Source of the DNA: Siphonodentalium dalli
Taxonomy: Eukaryota; Mollusca; Scaphopoda; Gadilida; Siphonodentaliidae
Length of the DNA: 64,000 bases
Assembly (NCBI GenBank): GCA_032622095.1
Contig: CP136063.1
Coordinates: forward strand, 179,655,956 to 179,719,955
Direction: 5' to 3'
Made by a program: the position numbers and the translations under genes. Shown here one piece after another: positions 10,546-22,552 of this stretch; position 1 is the first letter of the stretch, and each line of letters starts with the position of its first letter. Under the pieces are notes generated by a model. It searched no databases. It was not told the origin of the DNA and saw nothing but the letters and a program-made list of their open reading frames with translations.

Positions 10546-11935
10546 TGTTTACCATACTATGGTATGGGTAAACATAAAAATCGATATCTGATCACTGAGC
10601 TTTGATGGGTGGGTTCCTATACTCGAATCAAATAGTTTTTACCCCCGAAGCCAAAGAAATAGTGACTTGGGAGCGTTAACCCGGATTATGCATCTTTAAA
10701 CTGTTACTGCCCGGAAACGCTTCTATATATATATATGCATGTATCAATTACTATTGATTTTATTTCGATTTTTTTTCTTGTGCAATATACACACACTTTT
10801 GGGGCAGTTTTACAGGCTATTTTTCAAAACAGAAACCTCGTGCGAACTCGCGGAAACGTTCAGAGCGTACCTATATATAGCTTACCAAGAGGGAGAAATC
10901 TATCTTGTTAGCAACATCAAACAAGGAAAATTTAATCTGAGATATTTCACCGTGAAATAACCATGCACTTCATTATTCCTTTATGGACAGTATATACACA
11001 ATCTTCAGATTTATTTGCATTTTATTCACAAAAAGCCTATTTGTTTTGTAGTCTTGAAATCGGGTTTTATGAAAGAAAAAATTGTTGTTGTAACTTTAGC
11101 CCGGATGAGATAATATTAAATGGAACGCCACGTCAGCTGCCTTATGTGGCTCTGTCGCCATTATATGTGATTTCTCCAGTATAATATGTCGTTTCTTTAT
11201 TATATATGCAGGATGTTATTTCTCCATATTATGTGGTTTCATCATTATAGGATGTCGTTTCATCATTATATGAGGTGGATTAATTATTTATATATCAGGT
11301 GGTTTCTCCTTTATATTTATAGGTCGTTTCTTCATTGTATGTTGATGTCGTATCATCATTATATGAGGTCGTTTCTACATTATATACGTGGTTATATGCT
11401 GTCGTTTTATCATTATATGAGGCGGATTCATTATTATATAAGGTGGATTTGTCATTATACGATATATTTCATTATACTATATTTTGATCCAAAATAGTGG
11501 AAAACGAAGGCAACACATAAGCAATCCACTGCCCAACGTTAATATTTGAACTCAGTTGTTAAAATCATGTGAATCTGTTAGGGATGCGAAAACGTTTTTT
11601 GGTTTTTCTATATCATGTACAAAAAAATGATCATTTTATCCTGGTTAGCAATCGCTAAGCATACCTCGTCTTTGGTGAAAATTGCTTGAGATGGCATCCG
11701 ATATGTTTTGGGTGACTACCAGTCTACCCCGGGTTGTTATTTTCAGTCATACTTTACGCGAAAGCAATTTCAGGCTGTAATCCGTCATTAATGGCGGTCT
11801 TCAACAACGATTCTGTAATTCTTGCCGTCGGGTTTTACACAAGTTATGACCACTTACCTCACAGTTACATCTCCATAAAAACAGCCCACGTGACAGTTAA
11901 TCCTTATATAATGGCAAAGCCGCGTCGTATAATGA

Positions 11936-13600
11936 TCGTATAATGTTGAAACCACCTTATGTAATGGAGAAACCACCTCATATAATGGAGAAACTAACTA
12001 TGCATTTATCATATACAGGATAAACCACCTTATATAATGGAGAAATTACGTCATTTAATGGATAAACCACCTCATAGATTATGGATAAACCACCTCATAT
12101 ATGGAGAAACCATTTATCATTATAGTGGATAAACCACCTCATATATAATGGAGAAACCACCTCATATAACATGGAGAAACCACCTCATATATAATGGAGA
12201 AACCACCTCATATAACATGGAGAAACTAGTTATCATATAATGGATAAACCACCTCATAGATTATGGATAAACCACCTCATATATGGAGAAAACATTTATC
12301 ATTATAGTGGATAAACCACCTCATATATAATGGAGAAACCACCTCATATAACATGGAGAAACTATATAGTTATCATATAATGGATAAACCACCTCATAGA
12401 TTATGGATAAACCACCTCATATATGGAGAAAACATTTATCATTATAGTGGATAAACCACCTCATATATAATGGAGAAACCACCTCATATAACATGGAGAA
12501 ACTAGTTATCATATAATGGATAAACCACCTCATATGATGAACTGGCCTCATATAACGTTGAAACGACATCACGTGATTGTGAAACCACATCATATCACTA
12601 TGAAACCACATAATATAATGATGAAACCTCATCGTATAATGATGAAACTACATCATATAATGATGAAACTACATCGTATAATGATGAAACGACGTCAGAT
12701 AAAGGTGAAACCACATCATATAACATGGAGAAACCACCTCATATAACATGGAGAAACCACCTCATATATAATGGAGAAACCACCTCATATAACATGGAGA
12801 AACCACCTCATATATAATGGAGAAACCACCTCATATAACATGGAGAAACTAGTTATCATATAATGGATAAACCACCTCATAGATTATGGATAAACCACCT
12901 CATATATGGAGAAAACATTTATCATTATAGTGGATAAACCACCTCATATATAATGGAGAAACCACCTCATATAACATGGAGAAACTATATAGTTATCATA
13001 TAATGGATAAACCACCTCATAGATTATGGATAAACCACCTCATATATGGAGAAAACATTTATCATTATAGTGGATAAACCACCTCATATATAATGGAGAA
13101 ACCACCTCATATAACATGGAGAAACTAGTTATCATATAATGGATAAACCACCTCATATGATGAACTGGCCTCATATAACGTTGAAACGACATCACGTGAT
13201 TGTGAAACCACATCATATCACTATGAAACCACATAATATAATGATGAAACCTCATCGTATAATGATGAAACTACATCATATAATGATGAAACTACATCGT
13301 ATAATGATGAAACGACGTCAGATAAAGGTGAAACCACATCATATAATGATGACACGACATCATATAATGATGACACGACATCATATAATGATGGAACCAC
13401 ATCACAATGATTAAACTAAATCACATGATGATGAAACCACATCATATAATGATGAAACCACATCATAGAATGATTAAACGAAATCACATAATGGTGAAAC
13501 CACATAATATAATGATTAAACGACATCATATAATGATGAAACGACATCGTATAATTAAGAAACTACATCATATAATGATGAAACCACATATAATATGAAA
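11936..13600 (+). repeat. 21-bp minisatellite array, variant 1
   Basis: The monomers resemble ATAATGGAGAAACCACCTCA, drifting to ATAATGATGAAACCACATCA towards the right. A block of about 600 bp is duplicated in tandem with a 623-bp offset: about 12125-12722 equals about 12748-13345. Identical ORFs at 12417 and 13040 follow from this duplication. It is not a gene. Confidence 0.9.
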
Positions 13601-13639
13601 GTGTCAATGACACTGTAGCTCAACTTAGGTAGGGGAATA

Positions 13640-15715
13640 ATTTAATGGTTGACAGTAAATGGAGGAATAGGAAAGGTGCTAATTGAAATGTCTAACATGT
13701 GCCAAAGGACTGGCCATGTTTTTTGGCCAATTGACAACAAAAGGACTCGTTCCCATCTACGTGTCATTGTTAACATCCATGACAAATTTCATGAAGATCT
13801 GACCAAAGCTATGACCTGTAGCCCGTGCCAAAGGATTTAGTCATGCAAAGAGTTAAATCCAAGATGGCTGCTGGCGGCCATGTATTTTGGCCGAACGACC
13901 CCAAAATCACTCGTTCCCATCTACATGTCAATACTAACATCTATGACATATTTCATGATGATCAGACGAACAGTACGACCTTTAGCCCGTGCCATTGGAT
14001 TGAATTTTGAAATCCAAGATGGCGCGCCAGCGGCCATGTTTTTTGGCCGAATGACCCCAAAATGACTCGTTCCCATTTACAAGCCAATGGCAACATTCAT
14101 GACAAACTTCATAAACATCGGACCAAAGGTACGACCTGTAGCCCGCGCCTAAGGATTTAGTCATGCAAAGAGTAAAATCCAAGATGGCTGCTGGCGGCCA
14201 TGTTTTTTGGCCGAACGACCCCAAAATCACTCGTTCCCATCTACATGTCAATATTAACATCTATGTCATATTTCATGATGATCAGACGAAACCTGTAGCC
14301 GGCGCCAATGGAATGAATTTTGAAATCCAAGATGGCTGCCAGCGGCCATGTTTTTTGGCCGAACGATCCCAAAATGACTCGTTCCCATCTACATGTCATT
14401 GTTAACATCCATGACAAATTTCATGAAGTTCCGACCAAAGCTACGACCTGTAGCCCGCGCCAAAGGATTTAGTCATGCAAAGAGTAAAATCCAAGATGGC
14501 TGCTGGCGGCCATGTTGTTTGGCCGAACGACCCCAAAATCACTCGTTCCCATCTACATGTCAATACTAACATCCATGACAAATTTCACAATAATCAGACG
14601 AACAGTACGACCTGTAGCCCGCGCCAATGGATTGAATTTTGAAATCCAAGATGGCTGCCAGCAGCCATGTTTTTTTGCCGAATGACCCCAAAATGACTCG
14701 TTCCCATTTACATGTCAATGGCAACATTCATGACAAACTTCATAAACATCGGACCAAAGGTACGACCTGTAGCCCGCGCCAAAGGATTTAGTCATGCAAA
14801 GAGTAAAATCCAAGATGGCTGCTGGCGGCCATGTTTTTTGGCCGAACGACCCCAAAATGACTCGTTCCCATCTACATGTCATTGTTAACATCCATGACAA
14901 ATTTCATGAAGTTCCGACCAAAGCTACAACCTGTAGCCCGCGCCAAAGGATTTAGTCATGCAAAGAGTAAAATCCAAGATGGCTGCTGGCGGCCATGTTT
15001 TTTGGCCGAATGACCCCAAAATAATTCGTTCCCATTTACATGTCAATATTAACATCCATGACAAATTTCGTGATGATCAGACAAACAGTACGACCTGTAG
15101 CCCGCGCCAATGGATTGAATTTTGAAATCCAAGATGGCTGCCAGCGGCCATGTTTTTTGGCCGAACGACCCCAAAATCACTCGTTCCCATCTACATGTCA
15201 ATATTAACATCCATGACAAATTTCATGATAATCAGACGAACAGTACGACCTGTAGCCCGCGCCAATGGATTGAATTTTGAAATCCAAGATGGCTGCCAGC
15301 AGCCATGTTTTTTTGCCGAATGACCCCAAAATGACTCGTTCCCATTTACATGTCAATGGCAACATTCATGACAAACTTCATAAACATCGGACCAAAGGTA
15401 CGACCTGTAGCCCGCGCCTAAGGATTTAGTCATGCAAAGAGTAAAATCCAAGATGGCTGCTGGCGGCCATGTTTTTTGGCCGAACGACACCAAAATGACT
15501 CGTTCCTATCTACATGTCATTGTTAATATCCATGACAAATTTCATGAAGTTCCGACCAAAGCTACAACCTGTAGCCCGCGCCAAAGGATTTAGTCATGCA
15601 AAGAGTAAAATCCAAGATGGCTGCTGGCGGCCATGTTTTTTGGCCGAACGATCCCAAAATAACTCGTTCCCATCTACATGTCAATATTAACATCCATGAC
15701 AAATTTTGTGATGAT
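13640..15715 (+). repeat. About 160-bp tandem repeat array, alternating A and B units
   Basis: There are about 13 units. Type A contains AAGGATTTAGTCATGCAAAG and GATGGCTGCTGGCGGCCATG. Type B contains GGATTGAATTTTGAAATCC and GATGGCTGCCAGCGGCCATG. Both end with TTGGCCGAACGACCCCAAAA, CTCGTTCCCATCTACATGTC and GACCTGTAGCCCGC. Type A starts recur at 13831, 14151, 14463, 14782, 14946, 15419 and 15585, so AB dimers of about 315 bp dominate, with an AA junction at 14782-14946. It is non-coding and embedded between two minisatellite arrays. Confidence 0.9.
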
Positions 15716-15729
15716 CAAAAGTAAGTTGA

Positions 15730-17850
15730 GCTAATAACGATTAAACGACATAATACGATGATTAAACGACATAAATAATGATTAAACGACATAATATAAT
15801 GATTAAACGACATAATATAACGATTAATCGACACAATACAATGATTAAACGACACAATACAATGATTAAACGACATAATGTAATGATTAAATGACATAAT
15901 ATAATGATCAAACGACATAATATAATGATCAAACGACATAATATAACGATTAAACGACATAATACAATGATTAAACGACATAATACAATGATTAAACGAC
16001 ATGATAATATAATGATCAAACGACATAATATAACGATTAAACGACATAATACAATGATTAAACGACATAATACAATGATTAAACGACATGATAATATAAT
16101 GATCATACGACATAATATAACGATTAAACGACATAATACAATGATTAAACGACATAATACAATGATTAAACGACATAATATAATGATTAAACGACATAAT
16201 ATAACGATTAATCGACACAATACAATGATTAAACGACATAATATAATGATTAAACGACATAATATAACGATTAATCGACACAATACAATGATTAAACGAC
16301 ATAATATAATGATCAAACGACATAATACAATGATTAAACGACATAATATAATGAGTAAACGACATAATATAACGATTAATCGACACAATACAATGATTAA
16401 ACGACACAATACAATGATTAAACGACATAATGTAATGATTAAATGACATAATATAATGATCAAACGACATAATATAATAATCAAACGACATAATATAACG
16501 ATTAAACGACATAATACAATGATTAAACGACATAATACAATGATTAAACGACATGATAATATAATGATCAAACGACATAAAATAACGATTAAACGACATA
16601 ATACAATGATTAAACGACATAATACAATGATTAAACGACATAATACAATGATTAAACGACATGATAATATAATGATCAAACGACATAATATAACGATTAA
16701 ACGACATAATACAATGATTAAACGACATAATACAATGATTAAACGACATGATAATATAATGATCAAACGACATAATATAACGATTAAACGACATAATACA
16801 ATGATTAAACGACATAATACAATGATTAAACGACATAATATAATGATTAAACGACATAATATAACGATTAATCGACACAATACAATGATTAAACGACACA
16901 ATACAATGATTAAACGACATAATGTAATGATTAAATGACATAATATAATGATCAAACGACATAATATAATGATCAAACGACATAATATAACGATTAAACG
17001 ACATAATACAATGATTAAACGACATAATACAATGATTAAACGACATGATAATATAATGATCAAACGACATAAAATAACGATTAAACGACATAATACAATG
17101 ATTAAACGACATAATACAATGATTAAACGACATAATACAATGATTAAACGACATGATAATATAATGATCAAACGACATAATATAACGATTAAACGACATA
17201 ATACAATGATTAAACGACATAATACAATGATTAAACGACATGATAATATAATGATCAAACGACATAATATAACGATTAAACGACATAATACAATGATTAA
17301 ACGACATAATACAATGATTAAACGACATAATATAATGATTAAACGACATAATATAACGATTAAACGACATAATACAATGATTAAACGACATAATACAATG
17401 ATTAAACGACATAATATAACGATTAAACGACATAATACAACGATTAAACGACATAATACAAGGATTAAACGACATAATACAATGATTAAACGACATAATA
17501 CAATGATTAAACGACATAATATAACGATTAAACGACATAATACAATGATTAAACGACATAATACAATGATTAAACGACATGATAATATAATGATCAAACG
17601 ACATAATATAACGATTAAACGACATAATACAATGATTAAACGACATAATACAATGATTAAACGACATAATATAATGATTAAACGACATAATACAATGATT
17701 AAACGACATAATACAACGATTAAACGACATAATACAATGATTAAACGACATAATACAACGATTAAACGACATAATACAATGATTAAACGACATAATACAA
17801 TGATTAAACGACATAATATAATGATTAAACGACATAATATAATGATTAGA
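15730..17850 (+). repeat. 21-bp minisatellite array, variant 2, with higher-order repeat
   Basis: About 100 monomers of AATGATTAAACGACATAATAC are present. Because 21 is divisible by three and the unit lacks stops in several frames, three frames stay open: 735 and 611 codons on minus, up to 327 on plus, encoding heptads such as MIKRHNT and CIMSFNH. A higher-order pattern is visible. The variant GTAATGATTAAATGAC recurs at 15880, 16432 and 16924 (spacings 552 and 492), and an octamer insertion (CATGATAATATAATG) marks particular monomers within each block. The peptides are low-complexity artefacts. Confidence 0.92.
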
Positions 17851-17931
17851 TTGTCTCATATAATTGAGAACCCACACCATATAATTGCAACAAAGCCACA
17901 TAAGCAAAATGACAAGATACACTGTCTATAA

Positions 17932-18113
17932 TAAATGGCTGATGTCGGCACATTTGCTCTTGAACAGATGTGTTTACTTCCTGGTGGGGTGTGTACTAAA
18001 CTGATGTCTTGGTATATGTTACAGTAATATATAGTGCACTTCGACTCATTAGGCGACGTGAATCAATATCGTGTGTCTGGATCAATAAAAATAAAATGAG
18101 GAAAAGGACATAG
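17932..18113. other. Short unassigned interval
   Basis: No gene or repeat is recognised. Confidence 0.4.
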
Positions 18114-18467
18114 ACCAGCAGTCAGATGCTCGTAGCCCGTTTATATATAACCATGGGTATATGCGAGAAATACACAATGAAAACACATTCCACAGTTTGG
18201 ATCGATAAGCCTTGCCCTGTGTATTTTGATGTTGCGGTTTTTGACAATCGGTCTTCCGTATCATCTCTACAACACAATTATCGTCTTACTTGCAGCACGA
18301 TTTTACCGTGTGATCGGTGATCGCCACGGAAGCGTTTTTATTCAGAGTATGGTCAATATATTGCCGTCGGTGCAGTGTATTCTCGGATAGAAAACAAATA
18401 GGCCAATGCCGAAAGCAGAAACTATAGGTCGCGAGTGGCACCCCTGGTTGAGTCTGGGATATTTGGC

Positions 18468-19135
18468 ACCCGGGACTTGGCTAGAGGGTTTTCGTTGGGG
18501 TGGTCTCCAATTTCCAACTGCACCCCACCCCATTCAGCCACACCAAACTCATAAGTTTGCGAAATTAAATTTGCACACCCCCCCCCCCCCCGGTGCTTTG
18601 ATTTTTCCCAATTTTTGGTGAAAATGATGGTTCGGCACAGTATGAGATTTAAAAATCCTAACATCTATTGGTATATCGCCAGACAAATTTACACCCCAAT
18701 TTAATTTTTCTTAAATTAATTAGCAAGTAACTACTGGCAAGAGCACAGAACACACGGGTCGGCCGATGGTTAGGCCCAATGTGAGTACATTTTGAAAAAC
18801 TGTACATGTAAATTTGACAATCCTATAGCATCTAGACTGGCCTCAAGCTTTCCAATTCGGGGAAATTTTTAACCTGACACTCAAACTTAGGTTTGAAAAT
18901 AGCCAACTGATGGCCATTTCAGTCCAGAATTTTGCAAATGAAATGGATATATGCAAATGTTGGTCTAAAACAACAAATTTGTCATTGAGAAATTGTTGGA
19001 AAATCAAACTACGAGAACAATTTCAACCTAATTTTGGTGTGAATTTTCCAATTAATGTTGCATTAGGTTTGACTACAGTTTGGTGTGGGGGGGGGGGGGG
19101 GTAAGACCCCTGCTTAGCCACCACTGTCGACACGT
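18468..19135. mobile_element. G/C-tract, hAT-like repeat nested in the 1.8 kb element
   Basis: It shares the phrases GACTTGGCTAGAGGGT, TTTCCAACT and ACCCC near the left end with the hAT-like element at 20004, and CTTAGCCACCAC followed by GACACGTCG at the right. Runs of 14 C (18579-18592) and 15 G (19087-19101) interrupt it. The ends are too diverged for exact borders. Confidence 0.45.
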
Positions 19136-19244
19136 CGCTACTTGGCACCCCATGATAAGAGCCCGGTCTTTCATTCACTGAAGACGAGAAATCATCGATA
19201 CTAAATTATGTTGCGTGGCACCCGGGGAGTAGTCATGGGGCTAC

Positions 19245-19370
19245 ATCCTCACCCCTATCGGGGAGAGATAACAACCCCTCGTCGATGAGATCTACAATGG
19301 TCAACCCGGTGGCTGCATGAAGCCCGGCCCCTTGTCGGGGAATCGTATAGCCCCTGCGTCGGGGATATCC
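19245..19370. repeat. GC-rich patch with repeated CCCC-TCGGGG hairpins
   Basis: Motifs of the form CCCCT-n-TCGGGGA occur at about 19252, 19331 and 19351, with a mutated one near 19275 (CCCCTCGTCGATGA). Each can fold into a small stem. The base composition is clearly richer in GC than the surroundings. The function is unknown. Confidence 0.5.
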
Positions 19371-20003
19371 TGGCGCCAACCCTGTTTGAAATAATATAGC
19401 AATTTTAAGACCACATATGGAGCATAAATCATGGAGAAATGAGCTCTCATAACCAACAAACTACATACACCAAAGACATAAAACTACACATCCCAATAAA
19501 CCCAAAATTGGATGAAGTCGCATATAGTATATATATATGGTATCGTTCTGTTGGCCTCTGTATATCATATATAAACATTTTTTCTAAAAAAAAAAAAAAA
19601 AACCCTAAACCAACTCAACGTGCGATTTCCCATCGCTCCTGTTGCGCAAATTCTAGTATAAAAAGTGCGTCTATTTCAGACAAAGTTCAAACAGTAAATA
19701 TGACCAGACAAGACATAGGCACCGCTAATCTCATTACCAATCTAACGACACCAGTCGAACATGATTACCTTTCAAAGCAATACCACCAGGACAACCACAG
19801 GCACACACACCATGGATAAATACACGGTCAAAAGAACGGCAGTTTTTGTGTACGGTTATATCTGACATTTTCCCATGGTTATATAAAAACGGGCTATGAG
19901 CATCTGACCGCTGGTGTCATGCACGGGTCCCGCGAACGATTTATCTCACACGCGGTACACCAGTTCTGACCGGGACAGTGTTATCGTCGGATCAAGTTGC
20001 ACA

Positions 20004-20409
20004 CAGGGACGTGGCTAGAGGGTCGCCGTGGGGTGGGGGGTGTCCACCTTGATATTTCCTAATGCACCCACTTGAACAAGACCAAACCCCCATGTTCGCC
20101 AAATACAGGTTGGGTTGTAAATTTCCAACTGGTACCTCATACTTTCCAAATGTTGTTAATTTCAAACCTGACATCCCCCTATATACGGTTGGAAACTTTC
20201 CAACTGTTTTGATTTACGTTACGACTGATGGCCATAGCAGGCCAACATTTTGAACAAAAGAAGAAAAGTATGCTGCTGTTGGTCTACAAACAACATACCC
20301 CGGCCCATCCACTAATTATGTGTTGTAAAGTATCATGAAATTTTTCGACAGTTGAACATTTTGACCAAAGTTGGGGTGAGACACCCCCCCCCTTGCCACC
20401 ACGTCCCTG
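20004..20409. mobile_element. hAT-like MITE
   Basis: The 406-bp unit starts CAGGGACGTGGCTAGAGGG and ends CCTTGCCACCACGTCCCTG, an imperfect terminal inverted repeat with the CAGGG start common in hAT elements. The flanking octamers GTTGCACA (19996-20003) and GTTGCAGC (20410-20417) agree at their first six bases, consistent with a decayed 8-bp target duplication. It has no coding potential and a short C run near the right end. Confidence 0.7.
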
Positions 20410-20559
20410 GTTGCAGCTCGAATATCAACTGAAAGGCGGATATTAGACCCCTTGTTAGTCTGTTCTGACCACTACCGTCACATATATAGACACACTAGCT
20501 GATGTGTCCGACTTCTTGTGATCGCCTCCGTCTGGGCAGAATGTTAGGAGAAAGAAAAT

Positions 20560-20800
20560 AACTATTGTTCGACCGGTCCAGAAACATGCCTATATGAGCG
20601 AGGTCAAGGACACGGTCGCACGCGAAATTGGACCCGCCCATATTGTTCCCGGGATCACAGTATAGGCCTACATACAAAATTTGAGTCGGATCGGTCGAGC
20701 AGTTTTCGAGTCCATACCATACCATACCATACCATACCATACATTACATTCATTCATACATACACACCGACAGACAGAAGTTCCAAAATTTATAATGAAT
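20560..20800 (+). repeat. Retrotransposon-like tail with (CCATA)n repeat
   Basis: GTATAGGCCTACATACAAAATTTGAGTCGGATCGGTCGAGCAGTT-type text (20661-20705) is followed by about six CCATA units at 20712-20742 and CACCGACAGACAGAAG. The same layout, a sliding phrase, short simple repeat and CAGACAG run, marks 3' ends of non-LTR-related repeats. It is related to the 122-bp repeat at 5217. Confidence 0.55.
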
Positions 20801-21369
20801 TGTACTAAATCTAACATTTTTTCATTGAAGACTTTTGTCGGTTTTAATTCATTCTGCACTCATCTGGCCAATTCCAAATGAATAATGACTGTTCAGTTTC
20901 CACAATAATGCAGCATTAGTTGTAACCGTCAAAATTCTTCAATAAAAACATAAGATTCCCTTACATTTAGAATGCGCGATTGCAGCGTCCAGACCAGCGT
21001 AGCGAGGGGCTGAACAGTCTTAACTCTCCCTTATAATTGATCAGTTTGGGGACAGAGTTCTCATCGTATCAGTACTGTTGAACTCAGTAATTGCATGCAG
21101 TCTTCAAAGTGAGTCTTGTATTTATATGTATGGTGTCACGCAGTTGGCAATAGTAGAGCAAGCTCCGGTCCGACGCAATTAAAGGCATAATTATAGTCCG
21201 GTTATTTTCGAGTGGAATGATTATGGAAGTGATATGTGAAACACTCCACTGATGTGTTCCCGGACGGAAAAATAAATAATCATGCCATAAATGTGATATA
21301 CAAATAGTCAGAACACAGCGCCATTGCATATATAAACGAATTACACGCAGTGACTATTATTGACGCAAT

Positions 21370-21850
21370 CGTTATTCATGCAAAGAGCAACACCCAAAAT
21401 GGCCACTGGCGGCCACGTTTTTAACGAAATTCGGGAAAATTTTATGGCTACCATCTATAGTCGTCACCAAAATATCCACATCAAGCTTAATATAATTGGT
21501 GACCGTGACAATCGGACGAGGGTGTGGTCTGTATAGGGGAGTGCCAAAGGATTTAGTCATTCAAACTGTAAAATTCAAGATGGCTGCCGGCAGTCATGTA
21601 TTTTTACCGAAAATCGTTCAAATTCGGTAGCTCCCATTTAGCGGTGATCCGAAACATGCCTGTAAATGTCAAACTAATTATCCAATAAATGCAGCCTGCC
21701 TATAGATTCAATTGTAATTAAAAAATGGCTGGTCAAATTCAAAAGAATTTCGGAAATCGACGGCTTCCCTCTGGAGGTCACCCAGAAGATCCATATGAAG
21801 ATTGGTGACATCGGATTCGAGATGTGACAGGTATAGGGTGTGTTAAAGGA
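21370..21850 (+). repeat. Diverged copies of the 160-bp unit
   Basis: About three decayed units are visible. They contain TTATTCATGCAAAGAGC, AAAATGGCCACTGGCGGCCA, AAAGGATTTAGTCATTCAAA and GATGGCTGCCGGCAGTCATG. They are recognisably the same family as the 13640-15715 array but much older. Confidence 0.7.
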
Positions 21851-22088
21851 AAATGTTAACGGCCGCCAACCCATGACAAGTTTGTAAAGTTGAGCTAAAA
21901 ATACACAGAACTATATATACACGATGGGTTTGTTGATAGGACACGGGTGCTAGCGTGGAAGGATAGCGCGAGAGGGGCAGCGTCGAGTTATATCCTTCGG
22001 CGCTGGCACAAGATGGAAATTGCATGCCTGCAATAACACTATATATATATACATGTAGTTGGATATTTCACACCTAAAATAGTTACAC

Positions 22089-22552
22089 TTAAAAGTCCCG
22101 TTTAGTTTTAGAGTCACCGATTATTTGTTTATCGTGCCTTGGTATACGGTTTTAATAACAATCTATGACATAAAATATGATTAAAATACAATAATTCATC
22201 ACCATTTGGAACGTCTGTGTCTCAAAAGGTGCCCATAGAGTAATAGAAAATAGCTGAAATCATAGAGACATTTTCCCCCGCTTCGCTCCCAGAATGCAAT
22301 AAAATTCAAACTAAAAAAAGATATAGATTTATTCCCCTTCCATTGAAAATAATAGTCTTTGCAGAACAGTCCAGATAAATTAAAGCACAGTTTACAGTTT
22401 ATCACACGTCGGCACCTCAACAAAACATGTTCACATGCAGTTTATTACACCGAACAATGTCTTGGAGCTTCAAATCCTCTTTCAAATGGTAACTAATATG
22501 GCATATATTTTACATGTGATTCTGGGGGTTTGAAAATTAAGTGGGCGTTTAA
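22089..22552. mobile_element. TTAAA-GGCCCACTT element (family C, copy 1)
   Basis: It ends GTGGGCGTTTAA, starts TTAAAAGTCCCGTTTAG, and is 464 bp long. It shares TTATTCCCCTTCCATTGA, AACATGTTCAC and TCAAATGGTAACTAATATG with the two copies in the TGIF intron. It is non-coding with TTAA borders. The left end is the more diverged one. Confidence 0.65.

Larger units (their letters stand above)
9759..10699. mobile_element. Family B foldback element (copy 2), interrupted by other repeats
   Basis: The left part (9759-10025) matches the right part of the copy at 56472-56922 in inverse orientation, including CCGATTCGATGGT and CACTTGATTTTAGAGT. The right part (10575-10699) carries GAGCTTTGATGGGTGGGTTC and GATTATGCATCTTTAA. 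About 540 bp in between are foreign: a CCGATCACGATCGG module, half of a family A MITE, and a retrotransposon-like tail. Confidence 0.7.
11138..17906. mobile_element. Large foldback-like structure with minisatellite arms
   Basis: The ends are inverted copies of each other. CTTATGTGGCTCTGTCGCCA near 11141 mirrors the sequence ending AAAGCCACATAAGC near 17906, and both run inward into about 21-bp repeats. In the left arm (11170-11475) the repeat reads on the minus strand, as TCATTATATGAGGTCGTTTC-like units; after 11936 it reads on the plus strand. The non-repeat loop is about 11480-11930 and shows no gene. Long inverted repeats composed of short tandem units are the hallmark of FB/Galileo-type elements, which is an analogy and not a family assignment. 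Alternatively this is a satellite block with one inversion. Confidence 0.5.
18114..19916. mobile_element. 1.8 kb element with 42-bp terminal inverted repeats
   Basis: The ends ACCAGCAGTCAGATGCTCG-TAGCCCGTTT (left) and, read inward from 19916, ACCAGCGGTCAGATGCTCA-TAGCCCGTTT match over about 42 bp, up to ATATAACCATGGG. The interior holds a G/C-tract repeat (about 18468-19135) and a GC-rich patch at 19200-19380. It has no transposase ORF. No clear target duplication was found. Confidence 0.65.

Noticed and set aside
12417-13598. His/Met-rich ORFs repeated at 12417, 12516, 13040 and 13139 as a small gene family
   Set aside because: They are identical because of the 623-bp duplication in the minisatellite, and both strands are open at the same place.
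13640-15715. CRISPR-like array
   Set aside because: Units are about 160 bp, contiguous and similar throughout, with no unique spacers of constant length. The sequence is clearly eukaryotic.
15715-17922. ORFs of 735 and 611 codons on the minus strand and 327 on the plus strand as genes
   Set aside because: They are entirely made of a 21-bp tandem repeat; three frames are open because the monomer is a multiple of three without stops. No domain, splice site or promoter supports them.
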